NCBI RefSeq assembly: GCF_030160715.1
Contig: NZ_BSOW01000006.1
Span: forward strand, 248,001 to 312,000
DNA: 64,000 bases
DNA from: Bradyrhizobium iriomotense
GTDB taxonomy: Bacteria > Pseudomonadota > Alphaproteobacteria > Rhizobiales > Xanthobacteraceae
Reading direction: 5' to 3'
The position numbers and the translations under genes were made by a program. Shown piece by piece: positions 35,426-43,011 of the stretch (its first letter is position 1; each line of letters opens with the position of its first letter). The notes beneath the pieces were generated by a model that worked only from the letters and a program-made list of their open reading frames with translations, had not been told where the DNA came from and made no database searches.

Positions 35426-36468
35426 TGCGCATCCTGGTCGCGACCGACGCCTGGCACCCGCAAGTCAATGGTGTGGTTCGGACGCTGACCAAGCTCGCTG
35501 ACGCTGCCAAGGCGCTGGACGTCGAGTTCAGCTTCCTCACCCCGCAATCGTTCCGCACTTTCGCGATGCCGAGCTATCGCGACGTGCGGCTCGCGATGCC
35601 GCGGCCGGCGAGGATCGCAAAGCTGATCGAGGAGGCGCGCCCCGACAGCATCCATATCGCGACCGAAGGGCCGATCGGCCTCATGGTCCGTCGCTACTGC
35701 CGGCAGCGCAAGCTGCCGTTCACGACGAGCTTCCACACCCGCTTCCCCGAATATGTCCGCGCCAGGGTGCCGGTTCCGGGATCGCTGATCTGGCGGGCGC
35801 TGCGGCGTTTTCATGCGCCCAGCCGCGCCGTGATGGCCGCGACCCCGGCGCTGTCGCGTGAGCTCAGCGAGCGCGGTTTTGACAATGTCGTGCTGTGGCC
35901 GCGCGGCGTCGACAACAAGCTGTTCTATCCCCGCGCCATCGATCTCTGCTTCCCCGCGCCGGTGTTTTTGTGCGTGGGCCGGGTCGCGGTGGAGAAGAAT
36001 CTGGAAGCGTTCCTCGACCTCGATCTGCCCGGCACCAAGGTGATCGTCGGCGACGGCCCGGCGCGCGCCAGCCTGGAGCAGGCCTATCCCCAGGCGATCT
36101 TCCTGGGCGAAAGGCACGGCGAGGCGCTGGCCGAGATCTATGCGGCGGCCGACGTGTTCGTGTTCCCGAGCCGGACCGACACCTTTGGCCTCGTGCTCCT
36201 CGAAGCGCTGGCGAGCGGGCTGCCCGTCGCTGCCTTCCCGGTGAAGGGGCCGCGGGACGTGATCGGCGATGCGCCGGTCGGGGTGCTGGATGAGGATCTG
36301 CGCAGCGCCTGCCTCGCCGCGCTCGACATTTCGCGGCAGGCCTGCGTCGAATTCGCCGCCAACCACACCTGGGAGGCGTCGGCGCGCGCCTTCGTCGACA
36401 GCATTTTAGCTGTCGGTGCGGTCCTGCCGCACGTCAATGGGCCGGAGCGGCCGCGATTCGTCGCCTGA
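35425..36468 (+). CDS. glycosyltransferase family 4 protein (MgtA/SqdX-like glycolipid type)
   Basis: A 347-residue GT-B transferase. The N-terminus MRILVATDAWHPQVNGVVRT and the TSFHTRFPEYVRARVP segment resemble diacylglycerol- or phosphatidylinositol-type glycolipid transferases (SqdX, MgtA). The donor domain has VGRVAVEKNLEAFL, the GDGPAR loop, and SRTDTFGLVLLEALASGLPV (E-x7-E type). Translation is coupled to the LpxH-like gene by a one-base overlap. Acceptor and donor are unproven. Confidence 0.85.
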   Translation: MRILVATDAWHPQVNGVVRTLTKLADAAKALDVEFSFLTPQSFRTFAMPSYRDVRLAMPRPARIAKLIEEARPDSIHIATEGPIGLMVRRYCRQRKLPFTTSFHTRFPEYVRARVPVPGSLIWRALRRFHAPSRAVMAATPALSRELSERGFDNVVLWPRGVDNKLFYPRAIDLCFPAPVFLCVGRVAVEKNLEAFLDLDLPGTKVIVGDGPARASLEQAYPQAIFLGERHGEALAEIYAAADVFVFPSRTDTFGLVLLEALASGLPVAAFPVKGPRDVIGDAPVGVLDEDLRSACLAALDISRQACVEFAANHTWEASARAFVDSILAVGAVLPHVNGPERPRFVA

Positions 36469-36532
36469 AGTTCCAGCACTCTCACGCGGGGGTGTCTTGC
36501 CGGCTTATCCTCGGCCGCGATACAAATTGCTG

Positions 36533-37516
36533 ATGACGGAACAGCCCCTCCCGGTCGGACCTGCCGACATCGATGCCGCAGCGCGCGTGATCGCGCCCTT
36601 CGCCATCCGTACCCCACTTTTGTCCTTCCCCGTGCTCAACGAGCGCGTCGGCGCGAAAGTGTTCCTCAAGCCGGAGATGTTGCAGCGGACCGGCTCCTTC
36701 AAGTTCCGCGGCGCCTTCAACAAGGTGTCCTCGATTCCGCAGGACAAGCGCAGCGGCGGCGTTGTCGCGTTCTCCTCGGGCAATCACGCCCAGGGCGTGG
36801 CGGCCGCGGCAAAGATCCTCGACATGCAGGCGACCATCGTGATGCCGTCGGATGCGCCGCTGTCCAAGCGCGAACGCACCAAATCCTACGGCGCCGAGGT
36901 CGTGCTCTACGATCGCGATAAGGATGATCGCGAGGCGATCGCGCGCGGCATTGCCGAGAAGCGCGGTGCGACCCTGGTCAGGCCCTATGACGATCCCTTC
37001 GTCATCGCAGGGCAGGGCACGGCGGGCCGCGAGATCGCCGAGGACATGGCCGCGCTCGGCGTCGCGCCCGACATCGTGGTGGCGCCAGCCTCAGGCGGCG
37101 GCCTGATTGCGGGCGTCGCGACTGCGGTGAAGGCACGTTATCCACAGGCCCAGCTCGTTGTGGCCGAGCCCGAGGCGTTCGACGATCACAAGCTCTCGCT
37201 CGCGAGCGGCCACCGCGAGGCGCACGCGCCCGCCGGCCGGACGATCTGCGATGCGCTGATGGCGCTGATCCCGGGCGAGATGACCTTCGCCATCAACGGC
37301 AGGCTGCTGTCGCGCGGCGTCACCGCATCGGATGCGGAGGTCGGCGCGGCCGTCGCGTTTGCCTATCGCGAGCTGAAGCTGGTGGTCGAGCCCGGCGGTG
37401 CCGTCGGCCTCGCCGCGCTGCTCGCCGGTCGCCTCGATGCCGCCGGCAAGAACGTCGTCATCGTGCTCTCGGGCGGCAATGTCGATGCCGACCTGTTCGC
37501 CGAGCTCGTGGCCTGA
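36533..37516 (+). CDS. threonine/serine dehydratase (PLP fold type II)
   Basis: A 327-residue enzyme. The PLP lysine is in RTGSFKFRGAFNK near residue 53, the phosphate-binding loop SGGGLIAGV near residue 185, and SSGNHAQGVA lies between. Without an ACT regulatory domain it matches catabolic threonine dehydratases and serine racemases rather than IlvA. ATG 36533 is chosen; the longer frame from 36416 would overlap the upstream gene. It is followed by a cluster of intergenic repeats. Confidence 0.88.
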   Translation: MTEQPLPVGPADIDAAARVIAPFAIRTPLLSFPVLNERVGAKVFLKPEMLQRTGSFKFRGAFNKVSSIPQDKRSGGVVAFSSGNHAQGVAAAAKILDMQATIVMPSDAPLSKRERTKSYGAEVVLYDRDKDDREAIARGIAEKRGATLVRPYDDPFVIAGQGTAGREIAEDMAALGVAPDIVVAPASGGGLIAGVATAVKARYPQAQLVVAEPEAFDDHKLSLASGHREAHAPAGRTICDALMALIPGEMTFAINGRLLSRGVTASDAEVGAAVAFAYRELKLVVEPGGAVGLAALLAGRLDAAGKNVVIVLSGGNVDADLFAELVA

Positions 37517-37937
37517 GGCGCTGACCTAAAGCGCGATGAATTTTGGTTGAATCGTCATCGCGCTTTAGCTCCTTGTTTGAGCACGATCTTTTCGGAAAAC
37601 CGCTGCACACTTTTCCGGATCGTGCTCTAGGGCGGAATAGCTGTAGCTTGGATCGACCGGGCCGCGGGCTCGCTCAACCTCTCCCGCTTGCGGGGGAGGT
37701 CGACGCGCTCGGCAGCGCACTTGCGCGCCTGAGCGCGGCGGGTGGGGGCTTTCTCCACGTTGGGAGTCGCGATTGCGGAAACACCCTCTTCCCAGCCCTC
37801 TCCCGCAAGCGGGAGAGGGAGCGGACCGCCTTTGTGGCTACAATCAATCCAATCTCATCGCGCTTTAGATCTGCAACAGGGAAGGGCGGAGCATCGCTGC
37901 TCCACCCTTCGGCGTTGTTGCAGTCAGCGATGATCGA
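37517..37937. repeat. 421-bp intergenic region made of repeat elements, locus 2
   Basis: No gene. In order: TAAAGCGCGATGA/TCATCGCGCTTTA inverted repeat (37527-37567); GAGCACGATC (37579-37588) with GATCGTGCTC (37618-37627) around a GCGG-containing loop; REP-like double hairpin copy 2 (37679-37819, right stem CCCTCTCCCGC-AA-GCGGGAGAGGG at 37796-37819); and an unpaired right arm TCATCGCGCTTTAGAT (37853-37868) matching the locus-1 element at 23650. It lies between convergent genes. Confidence 0.85.
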
Positions 37938-39947
37938 TCAGTGCATGAAGCCGATGCGGCGATTCATGCCGGCGTTCATCGGTGCCTGGTTCATCGTCTG
38001 GGCATAGTGCGGCTTGAAGTTGTTGTTCATCGCACCGCCGACGCTCCGGCTGGGCAGTGTGTTGAACTGCGGACGGTTGGTCTGCACCTGGATGTTGTCC
38101 GGCTTGACGATGCCGGTATTGCCGTTGATGGCCCGGGTCGGCTGGTTCTGGGTCTGGACGTTGTTGGTCTTCACGTCGATGTTTTTGATGTCGACGTTCG
38201 AACCGCCCTTGCCGACGTTCGTCACCGGCAGGGTCACGATCTTGCCCGTGTTGCCGCCGGTGTTGCCGGGGGTGTTGGTCGCCGGCAGCGTCACGATCTT
38301 GCCGACGGTGCCGTTGTTGGGCGTGGCGTTGGTCGGCGCAGGCAGCGTGACGATCTTGCCCGGAATCTGCGACGGCGTGGTGTTGGGCTGGTTGCCGGAC
38401 GGCGGCGTGCCGATCTGGCCGCTGTTGCCGGTATTGGTGGGGTTGTTGGTCGCCGGCAACGTCACGATCTTGCCGACGGTGCCGTTGTTGGTCGTGCCGT
38501 TGTTAGGCGTAGCGTTGGTCGGCGCCGGCAGGGTGACGATCTTGCCCGGGAGCTGCGACGGCGGGGTGTTCGGCTGGTTGCCCGACGGCAGCGTGCCGTT
38601 CTGGCCGCCATTGCCGAACTTGCCGATGACGTTGCCGTCGATCGGGATCGGCTTGTTCTGTACGACCGGCAGGTTGCCGTTGTTCGGCGCGCCGCCATTG
38701 CCCTGCTGGACGAGCGGGATGTACTTGGTCGGGCCGAGATTGCCGGGCTTGAGCGTCGGCGCGATGGTCTGCGGCGCGAGGAAATGCGTCGCCTGCATCA
38801 GCGGGATCTGCTTCGGCTCGATCTGGAGCTTCAATGCCGGCGTTGCATAGGGGCTGTTGGTGTAGCTGTCGTAGAAGGTCTTGTAGGCGAGCGGCGAGTT
38901 GGCGAGAACGGCCTTGTGCCAGGCCTCCGCCATCAGCAGGTTGGCGAGCAGCGAGCGGATGTGGTCGGACAGCGGGTCGCGCGGGTACATCTGGATGAAC
39001 TCCCGATAGTACGCGGGATTGCTCTCGGAGAGCACGTAGTCATAGGCCTGCCGCGCCGAGCGGCTCGGCAGATTGGACGCCACCTGCACGACAGGCGCAT
39101 TCACCGGCGGACGGTTGGCGGCGACAGCGGTGTCACCGAAGAAATAGAAGTCGCTCGTCAGCGACGAGCTTTCCCACGGCGTCTGCTGGCCATCGGTGGT
39201 GTGGTTCACCTCCAGGCGCACGCGCTTGAACAGCTGCTCGATCGGCACGTTCGGCTCGCGCGCGACGTTCAGGAAAGCCTGGGTGTAGGGGCTATGATCA
39301 CCCCTGCCGTCGAGCGCTTCCGCCCCCGGCGCGGTCGAGTAGCCGACGATCGAGCCGTTCGGCGCGTCGACGATGGCAAGGCCGCGATTGGCATCGATCA
39401 GGGATGGGAACGGGTTGTTGCGGCAGGCATCGAGGATGACGATGCGCATCCGGCTCGGGATCGTCTCCAGCGTCGACATCACGTCGACGAGGCGAACCGA
39501 ATTGTTGACGAGCTCGGTGGGGTTGGAGACCTTCGCATCGACCGGCACGAGATAGTTCTCGCCGGCGAGCTGCACGCCGTGGCCGGCATAGTAGACCATC
39601 GCCACCGTGTTGGGACCGCGCGAGGCGACCTTCGCGGAAAAGTCCTGCACGACCCGGAGCATGTCGTTCTGGGTCAGGTCGGTCGCGGAAATCACCTCGA
39701 ACCCGGCGGAGTTGAGAAATTGCGCCATCGACTGCGCGTCATTATCGGGGTTCGCAAGCTGCGGGGCGTTCCGGTAGTTGGAATTGCCGATCACCAGCGC
39801 GACCCGCTGCTCCGGCCCTTGCAGCGCGGCTGGCGCGGCATTGCCCTGCGCGACGACAGCGGTCTGCGCGGAAACAGGGCTGCACGCGAAGCCGAACAGG
39901 CTTCCGAGCAGTCCCGCATACATCAGGAATGATTTGAAGCGGAACAT
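37938..39947 (-). CDS. secreted caspase-fold protein with GKIVTLPA repeat region
   Basis: A 669-residue exported protein. The signal peptide ends near SPVSAQ; the caspase domain (about 45-275) has the catalytic His in VYYAGHG (H123) and Cys in ILDACRNNPF (C175), then SSLTSDFYFFGD. After a helical linker the C-terminal ~230 residues are Asn/Pro/Thr/Gly-rich and contain five GKIVTLPA/V repeats separated by NATPNNGT-like spacers, likely disordered. It is more distant from the tandem pair at 26059 and 28008. Two CRP-type palindromes lie 76-117 bases upstream. Targets unknown. Confidence 0.88.
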   Translation of the reverse strand: MFRFKSFLMYAGLLGSLFGFACSPVSAQTAVVAQGNAAPAALQGPEQRVALVIGNSNYRNAPQLANPDNDAQSMAQFLNSAGFEVISATDLTQNDMLRVVQDFSAKVASRGPNTVAMVYYAGHGVQLAGENYLVPVDAKVSNPTELVNNSVRLVDVMSTLETIPSRMRIVILDACRNNPFPSLIDANRGLAIVDAPNGSIVGYSTAPGAEALDGRGDHSPYTQAFLNVAREPNVPIEQLFKRVRLEVNHTTDGQQTPWESSSLTSDFYFFGDTAVAANRPPVNAPVVQVASNLPSRSARQAYDYVLSESNPAYYREFIQMYPRDPLSDHIRSLLANLLMAEAWHKAVLANSPLAYKTFYDSYTNSPYATPALKLQIEPKQIPLMQATHFLAPQTIAPTLKPGNLGPTKYIPLVQQGNGGAPNNGNLPVVQNKPIPIDGNVIGKFGNGGQNGTLPSGNQPNTPPSQLPGKIVTLPAPTNATPNNGTTNNGTVGKIVTLPATNNPTNTGNSGQIGTPPSGNQPNTTPSQIPGKIVTLPAPTNATPNNGTVGKIVTLPATNTPGNTGGNTGKIVTLPVTNVGKGGSNVDIKNIDVKTNNVQTQNQPTRAINGNTGIVKPDNIQVQTNRPQFNTLPSRSVGGAMNNNFKPHYAQTMNQAPMNAGMNRRIGFMH

Positions 39948-40023
39948 GAGCGTGCTCCCTCGGGGCTAATCTCGATGCGAGATTGGTTGCGCCCACGCTA
40001 GACCGCGTTCAGGGAAGGGGTAC

Positions 40024-40064
40024 GTGATGCCGATCACAATGGCGCCGTGCGTGAGCTAGGTCAC
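40024..40064. promoter_or_regulatory. two CRP/FNR-type palindromes upstream of caspase-fold gene 3
   Basis: GTGATGCCGATCAC (40024-40037) and GTGAGCTAGGTCAC (40051-40064) each have the GTGA-N6-TCAC form, with centres 27 bases apart. They lie 76-117 bases upstream of the minus-strand start at 39947. The same type of palindrome precedes caspase-fold gene 1. Confidence 0.55.
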
Positions 40065-40384
40065 GCAGGGAGCCGAGACGGCTATCGGAATCTCCGTAGG
40101 ATGGATGGAGCGTAGCGATATCCATCCTCTTGCCGTCGGCGGCGGACGTTCACCGAACGCATGATCGAGCCGGAACGTTGCTGGTCCGATCTTCGGAATT
40201 GGCAGTTTGGCACGGCGTGGCTTGATGGGTATCGCTGCGCTCCACCCGCCATACGGGCCCTAGCGGTTCAAAGAGATGGAAAAGTATTTGTCGAAGGTCA
40301 GCACCATTGACGTGCAAGGTATCAAACACGCCTCTCACTCCACAATGGACAAGCCACAGCATAGGGTGTTGATTAGCCGGCCAA

Positions 40385-40402
40385 GAAACTCAAAGTAGTT
40401 TC
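40385..40402. promoter_or_regulatory. inverted repeat, possible operator
   Basis: GAAACT and AGTTTC separated by six bases, ending 45 bases before the ATG of the substrate-binding protein. It may be a regulator site; no regulator family can be named. Confidence 0.3.
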
Positions 40403-40447
40403 GTCAAGAGATTTGCAATCACTGATCCGTTTCAGAGGGGAAGCCAG

Positions 40448-41689
40448 ATGTCCTTAGCGCGACGATTGGCGACGTTCTCTGCCGCGTTCATTCTAGCAGT
40501 CGCTAGCATTGGAAGCGCGCTCGCTCAAAATAAGTATGATCCAGGCGTAAGTGACTCCGAAATAAAGATCGGCAACATCATGCCGTACAGTGGACCAGCC
40601 TCCGCATACGGCCTGATCGGAAGGACGATGAGTGCCTATTTTCGGATGATCAATGACAGCGGCGGCATAAACGGCCGGAAGATCAATTTCATTTCGTATG
40701 ACGACGCCTACAGTCCACCCAAGACGGTGGAGCAGGCTCGAAAGCTGGTCGAGAGCGAAGACGTCTTTCTGGTGTTTGGGCCTCTAGGGACTGCAAGCAA
40801 CGCGGCCATCCAGAAGTACATGAACACAATGCGAGTGCCACAGCTTTTCGTCGCAACGGGAGCTTCACGCTGGGGCGATCCGGAGCACTTCCCTTGGACG
40901 ATGGGTTGGCAGCCTACCTACAGAGCAGAAGCGCGTGTGTATGCGACGTACATCCTCGAACATCATCCCAGCGCAAAAATCGGTTTGCTGTATCAGAATG
41001 ATGATTTGGGAAAAGACTACCTTCTGGGCTTAAAGGACGTGCTTCGAGACAACTACGAGAAGATGGTTATCGCTAGCGTGCCCTATGAAGTTGGAATGCC
41101 CACGATTGATTCACAGGTAGTGGCGATCAAGGCAGCGAACCCAGATATCTTCATCAATATCACAACGCCAAAGTATGCGGCGCAAGCAATAAAGAAACTT
41201 GCCGAGCTGAATTGGCATCCGATACAAATCCTAGGCAATGTTTCGACTTCGGTCGGTGCAGTTCTGAAGCCAGCAGGACTCGACAATTCAAAAGGCATAA
41301 TGAGCGCCGCCTACCAGATGGATGTCACCGATCCGCAATGGGATAGCTATCCTGGCATGCAGCGGTTCCGGACATTCATGGAGAAATACTATCCGGAGGC
41401 CGACAAATCCGACGGCATGGCGATGACCGCGTACAACATGTCGACGGGGCTGGTGGAGGTTCTCAAGCGGTGCGGTAATAACTTGACGCGCGAAAATGTC
41501 ATGAAAGTAGCGGGCAACCTCGACTTTGAGATCGACACTCTCCGCCCGGGAATCCGCGTCAAGACCTCGCCGAGAGACTTCTATCCGATCGAGCAGCTTC
41601 GGATGGTTCGTTTCACCGGGCATAACTGGGAGGCGTTCGGCCCAATCATAGACGGCCACGCGGAGCAGGTGGCCGCCTCATCAAATTGA
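40448..41689 (+). CDS. branched-chain amino acid-type ABC transporter substrate-binding protein
   Basis: A 413-residue periplasmic protein of the LivK/Peripla_BP_6 family. The signal peptide ends at GSALAQ; the mature N-terminus has GVSDSEIKIGNIMPYSGPAS, followed by INGRKINFISYDDAYSPPK and VFGPLGTASNAAIQ, which are family hallmarks. It captures an amino acid or aromatic carboxylate for an ABC importer, but no permease or ATPase genes are next to it. GAGGGGAAG precedes the ATG. Its GC content is noticeably lower than the LPS and Mla genes, and it opens a low-GC stretch to about 43000. Confidence 0.88.
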   Translation: MSLARRLATFSAAFILAVASIGSALAQNKYDPGVSDSEIKIGNIMPYSGPASAYGLIGRTMSAYFRMINDSGGINGRKINFISYDDAYSPPKTVEQARKLVESEDVFLVFGPLGTASNAAIQKYMNTMRVPQLFVATGASRWGDPEHFPWTMGWQPTYRAEARVYATYILEHHPSAKIGLLYQNDDLGKDYLLGLKDVLRDNYEKMVIASVPYEVGMPTIDSQVVAIKAANPDIFINITTPKYAAQAIKKLAELNWHPIQILGNVSTSVGAVLKPAGLDNSKGIMSAAYQMDVTDPQWDSYPGMQRFRTFMEKYYPEADKSDGMAMTAYNMSTGLVEVLKRCGNNLTRENVMKVAGNLDFEIDTLRPGIRVKTSPRDFYPIEQLRMVRFTGHNWEAFGPIIDGHAEQVAASSN

Positions 41690-41816
41690 TCGGTGACAGC
41701 AAGCCGTGTGCGCTCTTGCTGTAGTTCGTCCGCCATGCGCGACACACTCGTGTGGCTCGATCCCACCGGATTAGCGCCCCGCAAGCCGACGGACGGCCGC
41801 ACGGTCCCTACGGCCT

Positions 41817-42092
41817 TTAGGGAAAGCTTCGAGTAATCTTGATCGGGCCGACGATGGCGGCGTTGAAGGCGTCAAGGTCCTCGGCGGGGATCCAGTATTC
41901 GAGATGGGATCGGCCGCCGGCCTCCTGCACGTCGTACTTGTCGATGTAACTCCGCTTGATTCGGAAACGGGTCACGAAACCTGCACCGCTCGCAGGCACG
42001 TTCCAGTCACGCGCGATCTTGATGGCGTAGTCCTCGGTCAGCACCGGGTAGAAGATCGGCTGGTCAGGAAGGCGCGGCGGGAAGGCGCGCAT
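41817..42092 (-). CDS. ADP-ribosylation/crystallin J1-type small protein, 5' end damaged
   Basis: From the first ATG (42092) the frame gives 91 residues, including IFYPVLTEDYAIKIARDWNV, TRFRIKRSYIDKYDV and EYWIPAEDLDAFN. The same frame continues upstream to about 42140 with WRPVGPKELELIRQAG, which looks like the family's natural N-terminus, but has no ATG/GTG/TTG before a stop. A TTG in another frame near 42159 would connect if the AAA run at 42140-42142 (plus strand) were one base shorter. The gene may be frameshifted, or it starts internally. Function unknown. Confidence 0.6.
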   Translation of the reverse strand: MRAFPPRLPDQPIFYPVLTEDYAIKIARDWNVPASGAGFVTRFRIKRSYIDKYDVQEAGGRSHLEYWIPAEDLDAFNAAIVGPIKITRSFP

Positions 42093-42296
42093 GCCCGCTT
42101 GCCGGATCAGCTCAAGCTCCTTTGGTCCGACGGGGCGCCAAAGGTGAGGGTGTCGTCAACCGGCATCGCTGGGCCTGTTCGGCATCAGGGTGACGGCGAA
42201 CCCAATTGCCACGTCGCGCGCTCTGCACTGCCGGGCCAGATGATGCAGGTCGACAGGAGTTAAGTGCAATGTCATCGTATATCCGGGCCTTTAGAT

Positions 42297-42593
42297 TTAG
42301 GCCACCTTTGCCACTTTCGGTTCTGCACGTAGCTCAACGCCAAGAGACCCGAGCACTTTCATGATAGTGCCGAATTCGGGATGCCCCTCTGAGCTAAGAG
42401 CCTTGTAAAGGTTTTCGCGGGAGAGGCCGGTATCCTTGGCTAGAGCGGACATGCCGCGAGCGCGCGCGGCGGCGCCAATAGCTTCAGTGATGAAGCTTGG
42501 ATCATTGGTTTCGAACGCTTCGCTCAAGTAAGCGGCGATTGCCTCTGAACTGTCGAGGTATTCGGCTGCATCAAATGGTCTTGTTTTGGCCAT
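42297..42593 (-). CDS. addiction-module antitoxin (HigA/HI1420-type HTH protein)
   Basis: A 98-residue protein with an N-terminal acidic segment (FDAAEYLDSSEAIAAYLSEAF) and a helix-turn-helix around ARARGMSALAKDTGLSRENL, then LYKALSSEGHPEFGTIMKVL. This is the layout of the putative addiction module antidote family (HI1420-like). It would neutralise the toxin encoded just upstream and repress the operon. Toxin-first gene order is typical of this family. Only three bases separate the two reading frames. Confidence 0.88.
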   Translation of the reverse strand: MAKTRPFDAAEYLDSSEAIAAYLSEAFETNDPSFITEAIGAAARARGMSALAKDTGLSRENLYKALSSEGHPEFGTIMKVLGSLGVELRAEPKVAKVA

Positions 42594-42596
42594 TGC

Positions 42597-42893
42597 TCAG
42601 TCCTCCAACTCACTCGCGATCTTCCTAGCTTTGGCGATATCCGCGTCTTGTGAGTCTTTGTCGCCGCCGCAAAGAAGAAAGATCAACTCTTCACCCCGTT
42701 GGATGAAATAAACTCGATAGCCGGCTCCGTGATGGATACGCAGCTCACTTACTCCTTCGCCAACTGGCCTGACGTCTCCGGGATTGCCACCTGCAAGTCT
42801 TTGGATACGAACAAGTATCTTGGACTTGGCGACGGCATCGCGTAACTTCCTAAGCCAATTGGAGAATTCTTCCGTTTCTCTAACCGACGGCAT
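42597..42893 (-). CDS. RelE/ParE-type toxin (HigB/HI1419-like)
   Basis: A 98-residue toxin with the family pattern TEEFSNWLRKLRDAVAKSKI, IQRLAGGNPGDVRPVGEGVSELRI, and GYRVYFIQRGEELIFLLCGGDK, then KARKIASEL at the C-terminus. Such proteins are ribosome-dependent mRNA interferases. It is the first gene of a two-gene minus-strand operon with the antitoxin. Composition is lower in GC than the chromosome average here, which fits acquisition as a mobile module. Confidence 0.88.
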   Translation of the reverse strand: MPSVRETEEFSNWLRKLRDAVAKSKILVRIQRLAGGNPGDVRPVGEGVSELRIHHGAGYRVYFIQRGEELIFLLCGGDKDSQDADIAKARKIASELED

Positions 42894-42894
42894 G

Positions 42895-42912
42895 TGTATG
42901 TTATAAGATACA
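42895..42912. promoter_or_regulatory. toxin-antitoxin operator/promoter palindrome
   Basis: TGTAT-G-TTATAA-G-ATACA is a near-perfect palindrome two to nineteen bases upstream of the toxin ATG on the minus strand, overlapping a TATAAC-like -10. It is a good candidate for antitoxin autoregulation. Confidence 0.55.
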
Positions 42913-43011
42913 TATGCCGTTTTGCCAACACGAAATTGAAGTTCTGGTTCCGGGAAGATACCGAATTATCTCGCATGCCTTCGCCAATTCAGAAATTTCC
43001 TTGCCGGCTTT

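Larger units (their letters stand above)
39948..40447. other. 500-bp intergenic region between divergent genes
   Basis: It holds the promoter region of the caspase-fold gene (39948-40080) with two CRP-like palindromes, then a degenerate dispersed repeat: GTAGGATGGATGGAGCGTAG near 40097 and its partner GATGGGTATCGCTGCGCTCC near 40224. Near the right gene it has an inverted repeat GAAACT-N6-AGTTTC (40385-40402). Composition falls from about 40250 onward. No gene was found. Confidence 0.6.

Noticed and set aside
37941..39932. 663-codon plus-strand frame over caspase-fold gene 3
   Set aside because: Arises from the repetitive Asn/Pro coding on the other strand; no signal peptide or motif.
40150..40362. 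70-codon minus-strand frame in the intergenic region
   Set aside because: Its middle (WRVERSDTHQATPC) is translation of a dispersed DNA repeat, not a gene.
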